64,000 bases of DNA from Pseudomicrostroma phylloplanum (GCA_039545275.1 BCHS01000001.1:1008853-1072852), one strand, 5' to 3'; positions 33,268 through 44,249 are shown, numbered from the stretch's first letter. Notes: generated by a model not told the origin, from the sequence alone. Numbers and translations are program-made.

Positions 33268-34719
33268 CTATGCGTGAGTCCAACCCTCGCTATCCTGTTG
33301 GTCCTCCTCCTCGGGCTTCTCAACTTCATTGCCGTTCTCGTCGACATCGCTCAATCGGGCTCGCTTGGGGGAGCGGGATCGGCCTCGAGATCCATCAGAG
33401 GCGTTGGACTTGTGCGACTTGTCCGAGGGAGTGGGAGAGGCAGCTCGGCTGACACTGGGGGCCTCGGTAGATGCGGAAGCGGCAGTAGCAGGGGCGACAG
33501 TAGGAGCGGGAGTGACGTCTCGAGGAGGAGTGACAGAGCCAACTGGGACAGATCGAGTTGGGCTGGGAGTGGATCGCCTCTTGGTAGTCTCGGTCTCGGT
33601 GGTGCTCTGAGGCTTGGTCTCCTGAGGTGCTGTCTCTGCCTTGGCAGCAGTAGGGACCTCTTTGGCCTTATGAGGCTGAGGCTGGGTCCTGCCACAGGCG
33701 GAGCGCTTGCATCCAGATGGTCCCGCCTGTCCGGTGGACTGAGCGTCCATCATCGCTCCGAAGAATGGGGTGAGGAACTGCTGGAAGACGGCTGGCAGGA
33801 AGTCCTCGAGGGAAGGCTCAGTGGCGTCACCAGCAGGGGCGGCTTCCTCAGCCTTGCCCTTGCCCTTTGTGTTGGTAGTCTCGGCCTCGGTAGGAGTGGC
33901 CTCGGTGGCTGCGGGCTTTGCCTGAGTAGTAGAAGGCTGTGCCTCGGTGGTGGGAGCCTGAGCTTGGGTAGTTGCTGGCTGAGCATCAGCGGCAACGGCA
34001 GTACGAACAGGTGTCTTCATTGCGGTTTCGGTGTCCCTGGTCTTCTTTGCCTCGGCGAGCTCCTTGTTCGTATCCTCGCCCTCCTCGTTGTCCAGCAGAG
34101 CACCAAGGAAAGGCCCGAGGAACTGCTGCAGTCCGGTGGGCAAGAAGAGGTCCTCGATGCCTGCTTGCTGCTTCTGCTTCTGCTGCTGAGCTTCTTGAGC
34201 CTTGCGGATTGCAGCCTGTCGAGCCTGGACTTGTGCCTGATATTGCTGAGCGGCCTCTACTCGTCGCTGATGCTCTAGCTGAGAGGCTCGCTGCTGCTGC
34301 GCCTTGATGCGTCGAATCTTCTCCTCGCGCTGTGCCTCGTACTGTGCCTGAGCGATGTGTCGAGCAATGGCATTGGCCATTTGTACTTGCTCATACTGAG
34401 CTCGCTGTCGCTCCTCTTCTGCTCGTACTCGAAGGGCTCGCTCTCGCTCTTGCTGCCTGCGCTGGAGCATGTACTGGTGGCGAGCATAGGCCTCTGCCTC
34501 GGCTTCAGCCTGAGCGCGTGCTCGTGCAACGGCTTCCTTGCGAGCTTGAGCCTGGATCTGGGCGCTTCGTATTGCATAGGTGAAAGGGTCGATGGCAGAT
34601 CCACTGGAGAAACCTGAGTCCCACTCAGCGTCCTGGTCCCAAGGGCTGGCCCGTCGGAAGTGGGACGAGGAGGAGGAGGTAGAGTAAGAGGTGAAGGGGT
34701 AGAGGTAGATGGCTGACAT
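33268..34719 (-). CDS. Gln/Arg-rich coiled-coil protein with internal duplication, unknown
   Basis: I do not recognise this 483 aa intronless protein. Residues about 45-190 form a continuous charged helix (IRSAQIQAQARKEAVARARA, RRQQERERALRVRAEEERQR), a strong coiled-coil candidate. Two related hydrophobic blocks follow: IEDLFLPTGLQQFLGPFLGA near 192 and LEDFLPAVFQQFLTPFFGA near 302. They are separated by about 90 residues of Thr/Gln/Ala/Pro-rich repeats (TTQAQ, TTEAQ). The tail is Ser/Pro-rich with an SR-like basic patch (RGRSRSPKRAR) that could be a nuclear signal, then an acidic end. The start ATG at 34719 opens the frame. A 364-codon frame on the opposite strand is its mirror. The function is unknown. 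Confidence 0.7.
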   Translation of the reverse strand: MSAIYLYPFTSYSTSSSSSHFRRASPWDQDAEWDSGFSSGSAIDPFTYAIRSAQIQAQARKEAVARARAQAEAEAEAYARHQYMLQRRQQERERALRVRAEEERQRAQYEQVQMANAIARHIAQAQYEAQREEKIRRIKAQQQRASQLEHQRRVEAAQQYQAQVQARQAAIRKAQEAQQQKQKQQAGIEDLFLPTGLQQFLGPFLGALLDNEEGEDTNKELAEAKKTRDTETAMKTPVRTAVAADAQPATTQAQAPTTEAQPSTTQAKPAATEATPTEAETTNTKGKGKAEEAAPAGDATEPSLEDFLPAVFQQFLTPFFGAMMDAQSTGQAGPSGCKRSACGRTQPQPHKAKEVPTAAKAETAPQETKPQSTTETETTKRRSTPSPTRSVPVGSVTPPRDVTPAPTVAPATAASASTEAPSVSRAASPTPSDKSHKSNASDGSRGRSRSPKRARLSDVDENGNEVEKPEEEDQQDSEGWTHA

Positions 34720-35489
34720 CGTAGCAGTGAGAAGGAGGTGGTAGTAGAGGTAGAAGGCTGTGCTGAGTAGATGAGCTGGTTGTGTTCTGAAGAGATGGGA
34801 GGAAGAAGATGTCGCCTGTCCTCATAGCTTTTGTACTGCCATCGTAGACTTTTTGTGCACGGGCCCGGGTGGGCGAGGCTCTTTCCGTGAAGCGCGTGGA
34901 TGTTCCCAGCATCGCCTCGAAGCCAATCGAAGATCGCTCCGACACAATCCGGGCGACGGGCACTGGACCAGTGTTCACGTGGCCCGCGACAAGCGTCCCC
35001 GGAAAGCCACGTCCGCCCTCGACGCTCAGCTCTAGCTTCTGGACGGCTCCATCGGCTTCTCCGCGGTACTGGTGATGACTTCGTACTCGGCGGAGCACAG
35101 AAGGTGAGCTCAGCTCACATCGTAGGCATCGGTCTTTGGACTCGATGCAGCTGAGCTTTCTCCGTCATGCTCAGCCTCTCATTTGCTGGCCACGCGATCC
35201 ATGTCTAGTTCGCAGGAGGCCGACTATCGAAGGGTATTGAGCGCCCACTGCGCCACTCAATGCTATGCTCGCTCCCGCTGATGCTGTCAATCTAGATATG
35301 ATCAGGCTGCAGTCTGTGAGCTTTTGCCATAGAGTGGCTGCTGTTGCCTCCAGTGTGGGTAGCTATTGGTTGTATTGGAAGAGATGCCGTACGAGACATC
35401 GAAGACGTGTCCCCCCTTACATCCTTCGCTACTATCCCCACCCTCAGCCTTGCCCTCTCTTACTCCCTCCTCCATCCGGCCACTGGACC
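34720..35489. other. Intergenic between two minus-strand genes
   Basis: Promoter of the coiled-coil gene and 3' flank of the NIPSNAP gene. No gene, RNA or repeat recognised. Confidence 0.45.
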
Positions 35490-36746
35490 TCAGCGCAGAG
35501 GGCTGAAGGGCAGAGGCTTCATGATCTGCGCGTGCATCTTGTCAATCAGCTTGACCGTCTCACTGACAGTGTGGTTCCACGTCTCCACCTGCCAAGCCGC
35601 ATCTCGTGTCTCCTTCCTCTTCTCCAAGGATGGGTAGTGCCAAACGTGGAAGACGGTGTGCAGTCCACCGATCTGGGTGAACCAAGCTCCGACGGGTTCA
35701 GTGTACCTCCTGCGAGCCTCGAGACCTTTGCGCCAGTGTTGCTCCCATTCCAGTAGCTTGCCCGGTTGCAAGTGGTATGTTCGCAGCTCGTAGATACCGC
35801 CGTCGCTCTTAGCCTTGGCAGTAGGCCAAAAGGCAAACTCCTGGCAAATCCAATTGGAGCGATGGCGCAGTGTCGGACGGATGGCCGCTGTGAATTCGTT
35901 GAGCAAGGTGGAATTCGCAAGAGCTGCATCGCTAGCATCGTATCCTGCATAGCCATCGTACTCCCAAATGTGGTCTGGGAGGAGGGAAGAAGAAGAAGAG
36001 TCAGCTCAGAATGCGCCCTGGGGCGTTGCGGTCCCCCCTACTAGTCGTGCTGCTCACAGAATGTCTCTAGCTCGCCCACTGTGATCTCCCAACTTCCCTT
36101 CAGTCGAGCCTTGTATTGAGCATCGCCAAAGATTTTGGGGTAGTACTCGGCACTGTAGAATGTTCAAGAGGAGGAACTGGTGAGCTGAGACCCTAATAGG
36201 ACATCAAGACCGTTCACCTGCGGCCATATGCTCACAGAACTTGCTTGTATTCCTCCACACGGTCGGACCTCACATCATGTCCTGAATGAGTCGAATCAGA
36301 AGTATGGGATGAGCACTGCATCTCTCCAGTTCCTGTGTGTACAGCTTGCCGACTCACTTTGGATCTCATGAATGTACTTTCCCCTTGCAACTGTGGCAGA
36401 ATGACTCTGAGTCGTCAGGCCATCCGCTTGTGCCGACTCGGAGCCTCGAAGCAGCGACTGTCGTTGCAACAGGCGATCGGCGGGGCAGGCGAAGAAGAGA
36501 TAAGATAGTCCTGAATCAGCTTCGTGCTCCTCTGACTGCAGTCTCAGTACGGGACCAGTGCCCACTGCAAGCACTCACGTTGAAGAGTCCCTGCTTCTTG
36601 TCCTGAGGGGGCTGATTCAGCGCTGGTCTCGAAGGGATGATGAGCGATCGAGTCGCCGATGGAGTCGCCGCGAGCAGTGGAAGTCGCTGTGCACCTGGTC
36701 TTGTCACCTGGGCGATGAGAGAGCGTGAAGGATTGCGGATCGACAT
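35490..36746 (-). CDS. NIPSNAP-family mitochondrial protein
   Basis: NIPSNAP proteins are mitochondrial ferredoxin-like-fold proteins linked in animals to mitophagy signalling. The biochemical role in fungi is unclear. Minus-strand exons are 36746-36579, 36457-36358, 36281-36236, 36152-36058 and 35974-35490, all in phase, giving 297 aa. The first 55 residues are basic and Ser/Ala-rich without acids until late (MSIRNPSRSLIAQVTRPGAQ), a good mitochondrial presequence. Family motifs are GKYIHEIQ in exon 2, WEITVGELETFYHIWEYDGY across the last junction, and GGIYELRTYHLQPGKLLEWE. The ending is WNHTVSETVKLIDKMHAQIM. Four introns in under 1.3 kb make it one of the most split genes here. Exon 3 is only 46 bases, but phase and homology support it. 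Confidence 0.88.
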
Positions 36747-37362
36747 TGTAATGGTATGGTGATGGGGGGCAGGGAAGGCGGGTAGTGCAGCGAGACGCGG
36801 AGAAGGAGCGCAGGGATCAGGCAGCTCATGCGGGGCATGCGGGCGGGTTGAGGCAGGCAGGCACAGGCAGGCAGACCAGGCAGCGCGTCACTCTGGGCAC
36901 AGGTCACCACAGCTCTCGGCACAAATTGGTGATAGCATCTGAACATGGTCCAGCTCTTGCATACGACACGGTATGACTACTCTGCTTCATCACGCCTTGC
37001 CTAGCATCTACCTCGCATTCTGGCCTCCCAGGTGCTTCTACTCAGGCAGACAGGCTCGAGGGTCGTGCTGACCACTGCCTGATGCCCTGGCTGGTGCCTA
37101 TTTCGGGTCGACCCACGGGCCAAGTGCTCTGCCTGCAGCTCCACACTCCGTCCGCGCGCCACGCTTGCTTCTCCACCTCGGCCATGTCTTGCCAAAGGCC
37201 GAGCGCAGTGCCTTGAGTCCGGCCGGCTTTAGGCTTCTTGGCCCTGCGCCCGTTTATAGAAGTCGCTCGACCTGAAGTTCTTAAAGCCTTACGTTCTTCC
37301 TTCTTCTCCCGCGTCCGAGTATCAACCCTTCCTTTAATTCAACTCAACTCTTCTCAATCATC
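36747..37362. promoter_or_regulatory. Divergent promoter region, NIPSNAP / oxidoreductase
   Basis: No gene. A TATA-like gtttatag near 37251-37258 sits about 105 bases upstream of the oxidoreductase ATG. Confidence 0.45.
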
Positions 37363-38460
37363 ATGTCGGTACCCAGTCAAATGAAGTCGCTCCGCACTCA
37401 GGCAGACCACAAGGTCGGCGTAGAGACGGTGGACGTACCCCAGCCCGAGGCCAACGAGGTGCTGATCCGCGTCAAGGCCGTCACCCTCAACCCTACTGAC
37501 TGGAAGTCCTCTAGGATGTTGGCAGCTCCTGGCAACGCCGTGGGCTGTGACGCCTTTGGAGAGATTGTCGCTGTCGGTTCGGACCTCGCTGTGCCGCTCA
37601 AGGTGGGCCAGAATGTTGCCTACTTCGAGATGGGCTCCTTCAACTCGCCACGCACCGGTACCTTTAGCGAGTACGCTCTCACCCAGTCTGACAATGCCAT
37701 CATTGTGCCAGACGGATACGACCCATACGAAGCAGCCTCGTGGGGCATCGGCGGTCTCACTGCTGTGCAGACCCTGTTCGACAAGCTAGCGATCAAGAAC
37801 ATCGACAACAAGATCAGCTCCCTGCCCAGCATCTCTGCCGACTCGCCTCAGCTGCTAATCTGGGCCGCTTCGACCTCCGTCGGTCAATTCGCAGTGCAGC
37901 TCGGCCGCGTTGCCGGCTACCACGTCATTGCTACCGCTTCGGAGAAGAACTGGGACTACCTCAAGTCCCTCGGAGCAGCCGACCTGTACGAGTACAAGGA
38001 CGACAAGACCCCCGCTGCTATTCACGAAAAGTACCCCAAGTTGGGCCTCGCCCTCGACTGCTTCAGTGAAAAGGGATCGACGGTCGCCGTCGCAAAGTGC
38101 CTCGGAGAGGACGCACCGAAGGGCAGCAAAGTCTGCTGTATTCTGCCCGCCGACAAGGCAGCCAAGCAGATCCGACCCGATGTGGAGTTCATCACTTCTC
38201 TCATCTACACCACCCTCGGTAGGGAGCTCAAGTTTGGCGGATGGCCCGTCACCAAGGAGGATCTGGTGCAGGACAAGAAGTTCATCCAGCCATGGGTTGC
38301 CGGTCAGGACTCCATTGTGCACAACTTGATGGCCAAGAAGCTCGTTAGGGGTAACAAGATCAAGAAGATGGATGGTGGGATCGACGCAATCGAGAAGGGA
38401 ATGGACTTACAGCAGAGTGGACAGGTGTCGTTGGAGAAGCTGGCATATGACATCGCTTGA
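37363..38460 (+). CDS. Zinc-independent ADH-like enoyl reductase/quinone oxidoreductase
   Basis: A 365 aa medium-chain dehydrogenase/reductase of the fungal trans-enoyl-reductase/quinone-oxidoreductase type, probably NADPH-dependent. The N-terminal GroES-like domain (about 1-150) includes NEVLIRVKAVTLNPTDWK and GCDAFGEIVAVGSD. The Rossmann domain has WAASTSVGQFAVQLGRVAGY. This is the MDR nucleotide-binding region in a divergent form, with SxSVGQ in place of the usual GxGxxG, as seen in this subgroup. The zinc-ligand cysteines of alcohol dehydrogenase are absent. There is no intron and the ATG at 37363 follows an A-rich leader. The substrate is unknown. No polyketide synthase lies nearby, so a role as a trans-acting reductase of a biosynthetic cluster is not suggested by context. 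Confidence 0.83.
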   Translation: MSVPSQMKSLRTQADHKVGVETVDVPQPEANEVLIRVKAVTLNPTDWKSSRMLAAPGNAVGCDAFGEIVAVGSDLAVPLKVGQNVAYFEMGSFNSPRTGTFSEYALTQSDNAIIVPDGYDPYEAASWGIGGLTAVQTLFDKLAIKNIDNKISSLPSISADSPQLLIWAASTSVGQFAVQLGRVAGYHVIATASEKNWDYLKSLGAADLYEYKDDKTPAAIHEKYPKLGLALDCFSEKGSTVAVAKCLGEDAPKGSKVCCILPADKAAKQIRPDVEFITSLIYTTLGRELKFGGWPVTKEDLVQDKKFIQPWVAGQDSIVHNLMAKKLVRGNKIKKMDGGIDAIEKGMDLQQSGQVSLEKLAYDIA

Positions 38461-38610
38461 TAGCTGGGTATTTTATCTGTAATTTGGTACGAGAATAAAT
38501 GAGAATCAATGACAAATAGTGAAGAGATCTACATGATTACTGAGGGACATCTTGGTATCGGTGCCTGCTGCTGGCGCTGTGCACTCGACAGTGTGATGCC
38601 TCCCCCTGTG

Positions 38611-40417
38611 TTAGCTCTGGGTCTTCTCGGACCACAGCTTCAAGGTGACATCGGCACACTCGCTGAGCACCTTGTGAGCCTGCACAATATGGCTCTCCTG
38701 TGTCCAGGGTGAGCCAGTGACAAAGCGAATGCAGAAGCCCACCTGGGGCAGCACCGTCTGAGTGAGGAGCAGTTCCGCCGAGCGAGTCTGGATCTGTTCC
38801 CAGAAGAGCTGGTTGAGCTCATCCAGCTGCGACGCTGACAATCTCCCGCCAACCGCCTCGTTGCTGATGCGGAACACCCTCAAGGCAAAGGCGGGAGGTG
38901 CGACGAGTTCAAACTTGGCGTCGTTCCTCAACTCTTCCTCGAAGCGGTCGGCGAGCTTGATGTCCTTGCGCAGGTGTTCCCTGAAGCCCTTGAGACCGTA
39001 GGAGCGCAAGACGAACCAGAGCTTGAGAGAGCGGAAGCGCCTGCCGAGGGGCATTTGCAAGTTGCGCATGTCCAGCACCGAGCCTGCATCGCCATGTCGA
39101 GTTCGCAGGAACTCAGGTGTGAGAGTCAGTGCATTGGAGAGGACGGTACGATCTCGGATCAAAAGTGGAGAGCAATCGAATTGAACGAGGCCCCACTGTA
39201 GTAGTGCGGAACGAGTGGAGGTCAGTCGCGGCAGACTGGTTATCCCGTTGCTCTCTGCTCGTCTATGCATGACGTACCTTGTGATAATTAGTTGAGAAGC
39301 TGTCCACTTGCTGCAGAGCCTTGGGATAGCATTTCTCTCTCACCTCGGGTAGTGCCAACGCCACTCCTGCATACGCCGCATCGACATGGAGGAATAGCGT
39401 CGGCCTCGTCTTTGCGACTGCGACAATTTCGTCCAGATTGTCAGTCGCTGCTGAGGAAGTCGTCCCAAGACTGCAGATGAGCATGAAGGGAACTCGCCCC
39501 GCGGCCTCGTCCTCCCTCAAGGCAGCCTCGAGCGTCGCTCCGCGCAGGCCAAAGCCGTCCTCGGCCGTGACTTCGAGGGCACGAAAGTCAAGACCAAGGA
39601 TCAAGGCAGCCTTGGCTCCGATGGAGTGGGTCTGCGTGGTACCGTACATCACCAGTCGTGATGTGAGCTCTCCGCGCCACTTTGCGAGCGCACTAGCAGC
39701 TTTGAGAGTGGCACTCTCGCCAGCTACAGCTGCCTGGTGAGACGCAGAGTCTTCGGCAGCGACGGCAGCATCCGAATCCAGCTGTGACTGATCGTCTTGT
39801 GGCAGATGAGCTGCAGATGTAGCGTGGGTGCCATTTTGATTCGCGCCGTTCGTCGCAGCCTTTGGTTCCTCACCATTGGTAGCCGGAGGCGGTGGATACT
39901 TCTCTGCCATAAGACTCAGCGCCCTCTCTCTAGCTCCGATGGCGACGGTGACGGCTACTTCACTAGCGCTACCGAGGATGATCCCACCGCCCTTGCCTGA
40001 AGGGCTCGTAGACAGGAAGTCCTCAGAGAAGCCCAGCATCCTGGCGGCCCAGTCCAGGGTTATGATCTCTAGCTCCGTGACGGAGGGCGAGCAGGCCCAA
40101 TTGAATCCAGGATTAGAGATCATAGCAGCGTGCAGATCGGCCAGGCCCCCTTCAAACGTGGCGTTGCCAGGATAGTATGCATAGAAGTTGGGAGACTGCC
40201 AGTGCGTGATGCCCGGCATGATCTTGCTCTGGTAGTCTGAAGAGATCAGGTCCCATGGCTCGCCATCTTCTGGAGCATGGTCTGGTATGAGCTTGGACAA
40301 GAAGCCCGGCTGTACCTGTGAAGCCACAGGCAGCTCATTGCGCTGAATCTTGGTATAGTAATCGCAGATGCTATCTACAGCAGCGTAGCCAGCCTTGCGA
40401 AAGCTGTTCGGTGGCAT
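38611..40417 (-). CDS. Aromatic-L-amino-acid/tyrosine decarboxylase (PLP group II)
   Basis: A PLP-dependent decarboxylase converting tyrosine, tryptophan, DOPA or a related amino acid to its amine; substrate choice cannot be read here. Exons are 40417-39278 and 39195-38611, giving 574 aa. The start is fixed by the family leader FRKAGYAAVDSICDYY. Key elements are HWQSPNFYAYYP, then the His of TQTHSIGAKAA that stacks on PLP, HVDAAYAG (Asp near 346), and the Schiff-base Lys of NYHK at residue 380. The intron follows that codon directly and WGLVQFDCS resumes in exon 2. An Ala/Asn/Gln/Ser-rich insertion of about 60 residues lies near 178-245, between the KYPPPP segment and the helix before the cofactor site. 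The gene is divergent from phytoene desaturase. Confidence 0.9.
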
Positions 40418-40818
40418 GCGCGAATGAGTGGGTGGTAGTTAGGTGGTGTCAGAACCGCAATCGCAGCATATCTCGGTCTGGTACGCTGCCCTTACCCTTC
40501 AATGTCCATTGGTGCCAGCTGAATGTAGGGTATGCTCTTGGTTGGAGGGATACCCGCTGGCTAATCTCTGAGCTGCTTGGGCTGCTCGGCTGTATTTCGG
40601 GGTCCACAGCTGCGAAGGTTGCTGCTGAGCAACCGGGTCAAATTGATATACATCTTCTTGCCGTCGTCCTTTCCGTTGGAAGCTCCGGGCAGGTGATCCG
40701 GGCGTTCGGACCGTGCGTCGCTCCGCGTCTGATGTTCGGACCCTTACGAAACCGCCACACCTTCCTAGATAGACTAGCTTCCGAGCAGTCCCCTCTTCCA
40801 ACGCCATATTTCCTCAGC
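40418..40818. promoter_or_regulatory. Short shared promoter, decarboxylase / phytoene desaturase
   Basis: A 401-base segment between two start codons pointing outwards. No TATA element stands out. No gene supported. Confidence 0.5.
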
Positions 40819-42841
40819 ATGGCCTCTCAGAAAGATGACTCGCTGACTGCGTCCTCATCTCAGGGCGCAGGACAGAAGCATGTTGTCATCATCGGCGCCG
40901 GAGCCGGAGGGACCTGCCTGGCCGCCCGGCTAGGCAAGCTTGGCCATCGGGTCACTGTGGTAGAGAGGGTGGGTAGCAGTTTTGAAGGACTGGGTAGCGA
41001 TGCAAGCCTTTGCTGACAAAATCTTGGCCGTTGTCGTCACAGAATACATTCGGAGGTGGGCGCTGCTCGCTTCTCACTCAAGGGGGTCACCGGTGGGATC
41101 AAGGTGAGAGAGCGTGCAAGAGACGTCGTTAGCACATCGCATGGTTCGTCTGACCTTTCTCGTGCTCCGGCTCTTATCCTCTCGTCGCCGCAAAGGTCCT
41201 TCACTCTATCTCATGCCCGAGATCTTTGCTGCCGCCTTCGAGTTCCTAGATGAGAAAGTGGAAGATCATCTGACGCTGCACCGCTGCGACCCTGCGTACC
41301 GGATTCACTTCTCCGATGGCCGCTCCCTCGCCCTCTCCTCCAACCTCACGCAGATGGGCGAGATGCTCGAGAAGTTTGAGCGACCCTTTGGTAATGAAGA
41401 TCCCCTGGGCAGCTTCCTCGCTTTCCTCAAGGAAGCAGGAGAGAACTACGAAGAGTCGATCAAGCACGTCCTGACCAAGGACTGGTCCGCCTGGTGGAGC
41501 TTCTTCCGGCCCGAGCTCTACCCTATGCTATGGAAGACCGGAGCGCTGAGAATATACGATACACTCTATCATCGAGCAAGTACCTACTTCAAGTCGGACC
41601 CTGTGCGGAGAGCCATGACCTTCAGCGCAATGTACATGGGCATGTCCCCCTTTGACGCTCCCGCCACCTACTCCCTGCTGCAGTACGCAGAGTACGCCAA
41701 GGGTATCTGGTATCCCATTGGAGGCTTCTACAAGGTCGTCGAGGCATTTGAGACCATCGCAAAGAAGAAGTATGCGGTGGAGTTCAAGTACGGCCAAGAC
41801 GTGAAGCGGATCGTGACACAGGGAAGCCGCACGACTGGAATTGAGCTGGCGAATGGGGAACAGATCGAGGCCGACGTGGTGGTCAGCAATGCCGATCTGG
41901 TCTGGACGTACAACAACCTCCTCCCTCCTTCATCGTACGCCGGAACACTGGCCAAGAAGGATCAGACCTGCTCTTCGATCTCCTTCTATTGGGGCATGTC
42001 GGAAGTCATTCCTGAGCTGGGCGGACACAACATCTTCCTCGCGGACGCCTATCGCGAGTCCTTTGATGACATCTTCATTCGAGGCGACCTCCCTCAAGAG
42101 CCATCGTTCTATGTGAATGTCCCTTCCAGACTTGACCCGACAGCTGCTCCGTCCGGTAAGGACACGATCGTCATCCTCGTCCCCTGTGGACCGCTGCCCC
42201 AGAAGGGCAAGCCGGGCCAAGAGAAGGGTCCCGAGACGCGAGAGGAGTTCGAGCAAGTCACCCAACGCGCTCGTCGGCAAGTCATCGAGACCCTTCAGAA
42301 GCGGTTGAACCGACCCGACTTTGGCAGCCTCATCGAACGAGAAGTGGTAAACGATCCTTTCGACTGGAAAGAGAAATTTGGCCTGTGGAGGGGTAGCATC
42401 CTGGGCCTCTCGCACACTATCCCTCAAGTGTTGTGGTTCAGGCCTTCACCCCAGCACGCCAAGTACTCGAATCTCTTCTTCGTCGGTGCTTCCACGCAGC
42501 CTGGGACTGGAGTACCTGTGGTGATCGCGGGATCAGGGGTGGTAGCTGAAAAGGTGGACAATTATCTACGGGGCAAAAGCGAAGGCTGGCTGAGCTGGGA
42601 AGCTCTCAGAGGCAGCATGGGACTCGCCGTGGTGGTCCTACTGGTCTTGATCATCATTGGCATTCTTTCCGGAGGTGTTGCAATTGCAGCTGTAGTTGCC
42701 GGGTGAGTAGACTACCGATTGCGCCGCTTGCTCTCTGAGTGCCGCCGCTGACCCCCGCCATCCCCGTACCTTCTTCGTAGGCTCGCGCACTACTTTGGTT
42801 GGGTGGACGTTCCCAACACAGTGTATGAGAAGCTGAAGTGA
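40819..42841 (+). CDS. crtI: Phytoene desaturase (carotenoid biosynthesis)
   Basis: An FAD-dependent desaturase converting colourless phytoene to neurosporene, lycopene or dehydrolycopene; the CrtI/al-1 type of fungi. Exons are 40819-40968, 41043-41103, 41196-42702 and 42781-42841, giving 592 aa. The FAD-binding fold opens with HVVIIGAGAGGTCLAARLG. Splicing rebuilds the diagnostic run NTFGGGRCSLLTQGGHRWDQ followed by GPSLYLMPEIF. Later motifs are YPIGGFYKVVEAFE, EADVVVSNAD and FFVGASTQPGTGVPVVIAGSG, the C-terminal FAD-contact signature. The last 50 residues form a transmembrane helix (VVVLLVLIIIGILSGG) and a short tail, as in fungal enzymes. The second exon is only 61 bases. No phytoene synthase or carotenoid oxygenase is in the window. 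Confidence 0.94.
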
Positions 42842-43056
42842 TAAGGGTCACAGACAGCCCTACGAGCCTACCGAATTGTTGCTATACATACTGTATACTG
42901 TATCAATGATAGACCTTTTTATATCCTTGGCCCGCGAGCCGCTTTCCGCCTGATCTGAGAGCCTCAGAGCACAGCACACTCCGCTTTCCGCTTCATGTCT
43001 CCCCACGTCCCCCTTCTTCTGACCCATTCCTCTAGGTGAAGTGCTTTGAAACAAGC

Positions 43057-43883
43057 ATGAGTGGTGCTGAAGATCAGCAGCTGTCCGAGACGGTGAGTAG
43101 AGCTGCAAAGTGGCGCCTCCGAATGCATTGCAAAGGGAACGATATGTATCTCGGAAGGGTGTTGAGGCGGCTCCTTCAGGCCTGCACCAAGCCATCCCGC
43201 CCTTCTTGAGGCAGACTGTCCCGCCTGATCAACCTCCCTGACTTCTTACTTGCTGCTACGTTTGCCTTGCGACCGTACAGGATGAGCTGTACCAGGCTCT
43301 TCATCACCGTCTTGTTACAACTGGAGAATGGCATCGGTGAGTAAGCGCTGTACGAGAGAGGCAATCATCCAGGGGATGCAGAAATCTACCTGGTACTGCA
43401 ACACTGACATTCGCCTCCGCTGTCTCATCTGTTCTCTACCTCTCCTCCTGCCCTCGTTCATTATCTCTGCTACCTGGTCCGCCAGTCTCTCCATCCTCCT
43501 CGAGCAACAACTGCTAGACTCCAATTGGGCTGTGGATCTTTCGAATCACGCCGAGGCCAAGGCGAGGAAGATGCCGGAGCTGGACTTGGATGAGCTGGTC
43601 AAGAGCGTTCTGGATGAGGGTCAACGTGAGTGTCTTTCTCTCTTGTGCCCACAGGAACCCGAATGTCCAGCAACTAGAGAAGTGTGAGCACGACGAAGTG
43701 AGCATGAGTCTGACCACCTTCTGCGCCTCTCCCTTCTCCTGTTGCACCGATCCACCGACGTCTGCGTACCCTTGCCTCCCTCCGAACGACTACTGGACTG
43801 TAGAATCAGTGCCATCGACAGTCAAGCGGAAGCTTATGGAGCAGATCAAGGACTTTCTAGATCGCAACGTGGAGGATGCCTAG
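43057..43883 (+). CDS. SUS1: SAGA/TREX-2 subunit Sus1 (ENY2)
   Basis: A small helical protein shared by the SAGA deubiquitinase module and the TREX-2 mRNA export complex. Exons are 43057-43092, 43281-43336, 43486-43625 and 43804-43883, all in phase, giving 103 aa, the family's usual length. Landmarks are LYQALHHRLVTTGEWHRL, then LLEQQLLDSNWAVDLSNHA (the Sus1/ENY2 'L..L..GW' region), then LDLDELVKSVLDEG. The last exon encodes SVPSTVKRKLMEQIKDFLDR. Alternative acceptors for exon 4 run into a stop, which supports the chosen AG at 43802-43803. Three introns interrupt barely 310 coding bases. Homology is clear but short, so exon 1 is the weakest part. Confidence 0.87.
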
Positions 43884-44249
43884 GGTTGCCTAGACATAGC
43901 TGGCGAGCGCGTCCCCTTTTCCTTGGTGTTCCCTGGTCTCCCACGCCTTACTCTGACTCGGCGATTGTCCACAAACATGTAATCTATACTATCTAATGTT
44001 GATTCGTCTTCCTTTGTTCCGCTTGCCCAAGGGTTCCGTCTCTCCCCGGCTCGACCATGGCCACATTCCTGGTAGACTGTCGATGCCTCCCCGCGGGCGG
44101 CTTCACGCGGGCGTCGGAGCTGTGGCGCGGGAGGAATTGACGGGAGAAGTTGAATCTGTTGATCTTCCAGGGCGTCATCACCACCACCCAATCCACTCCA
44201 CCTCATCGCCTCCTCCTCCCCATCCTCGTCCATAGCAGACTGCAAGATC
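43884..44249. other. Intergenic, no gene found
   Basis: 3' flank of SUS1 and promoter/leader of the SAP-domain gene. Nothing else recognised. Confidence 0.5.

Noticed and set aside
33184..34278. 364-codon plus-strand open frame rich in Leu, Gly and Ser
   Set aside because: Mirror of the Gln/Arg-rich coiled-coil gene. Its composition is what the reverse complement of Ala, Gln and Glu codons gives.
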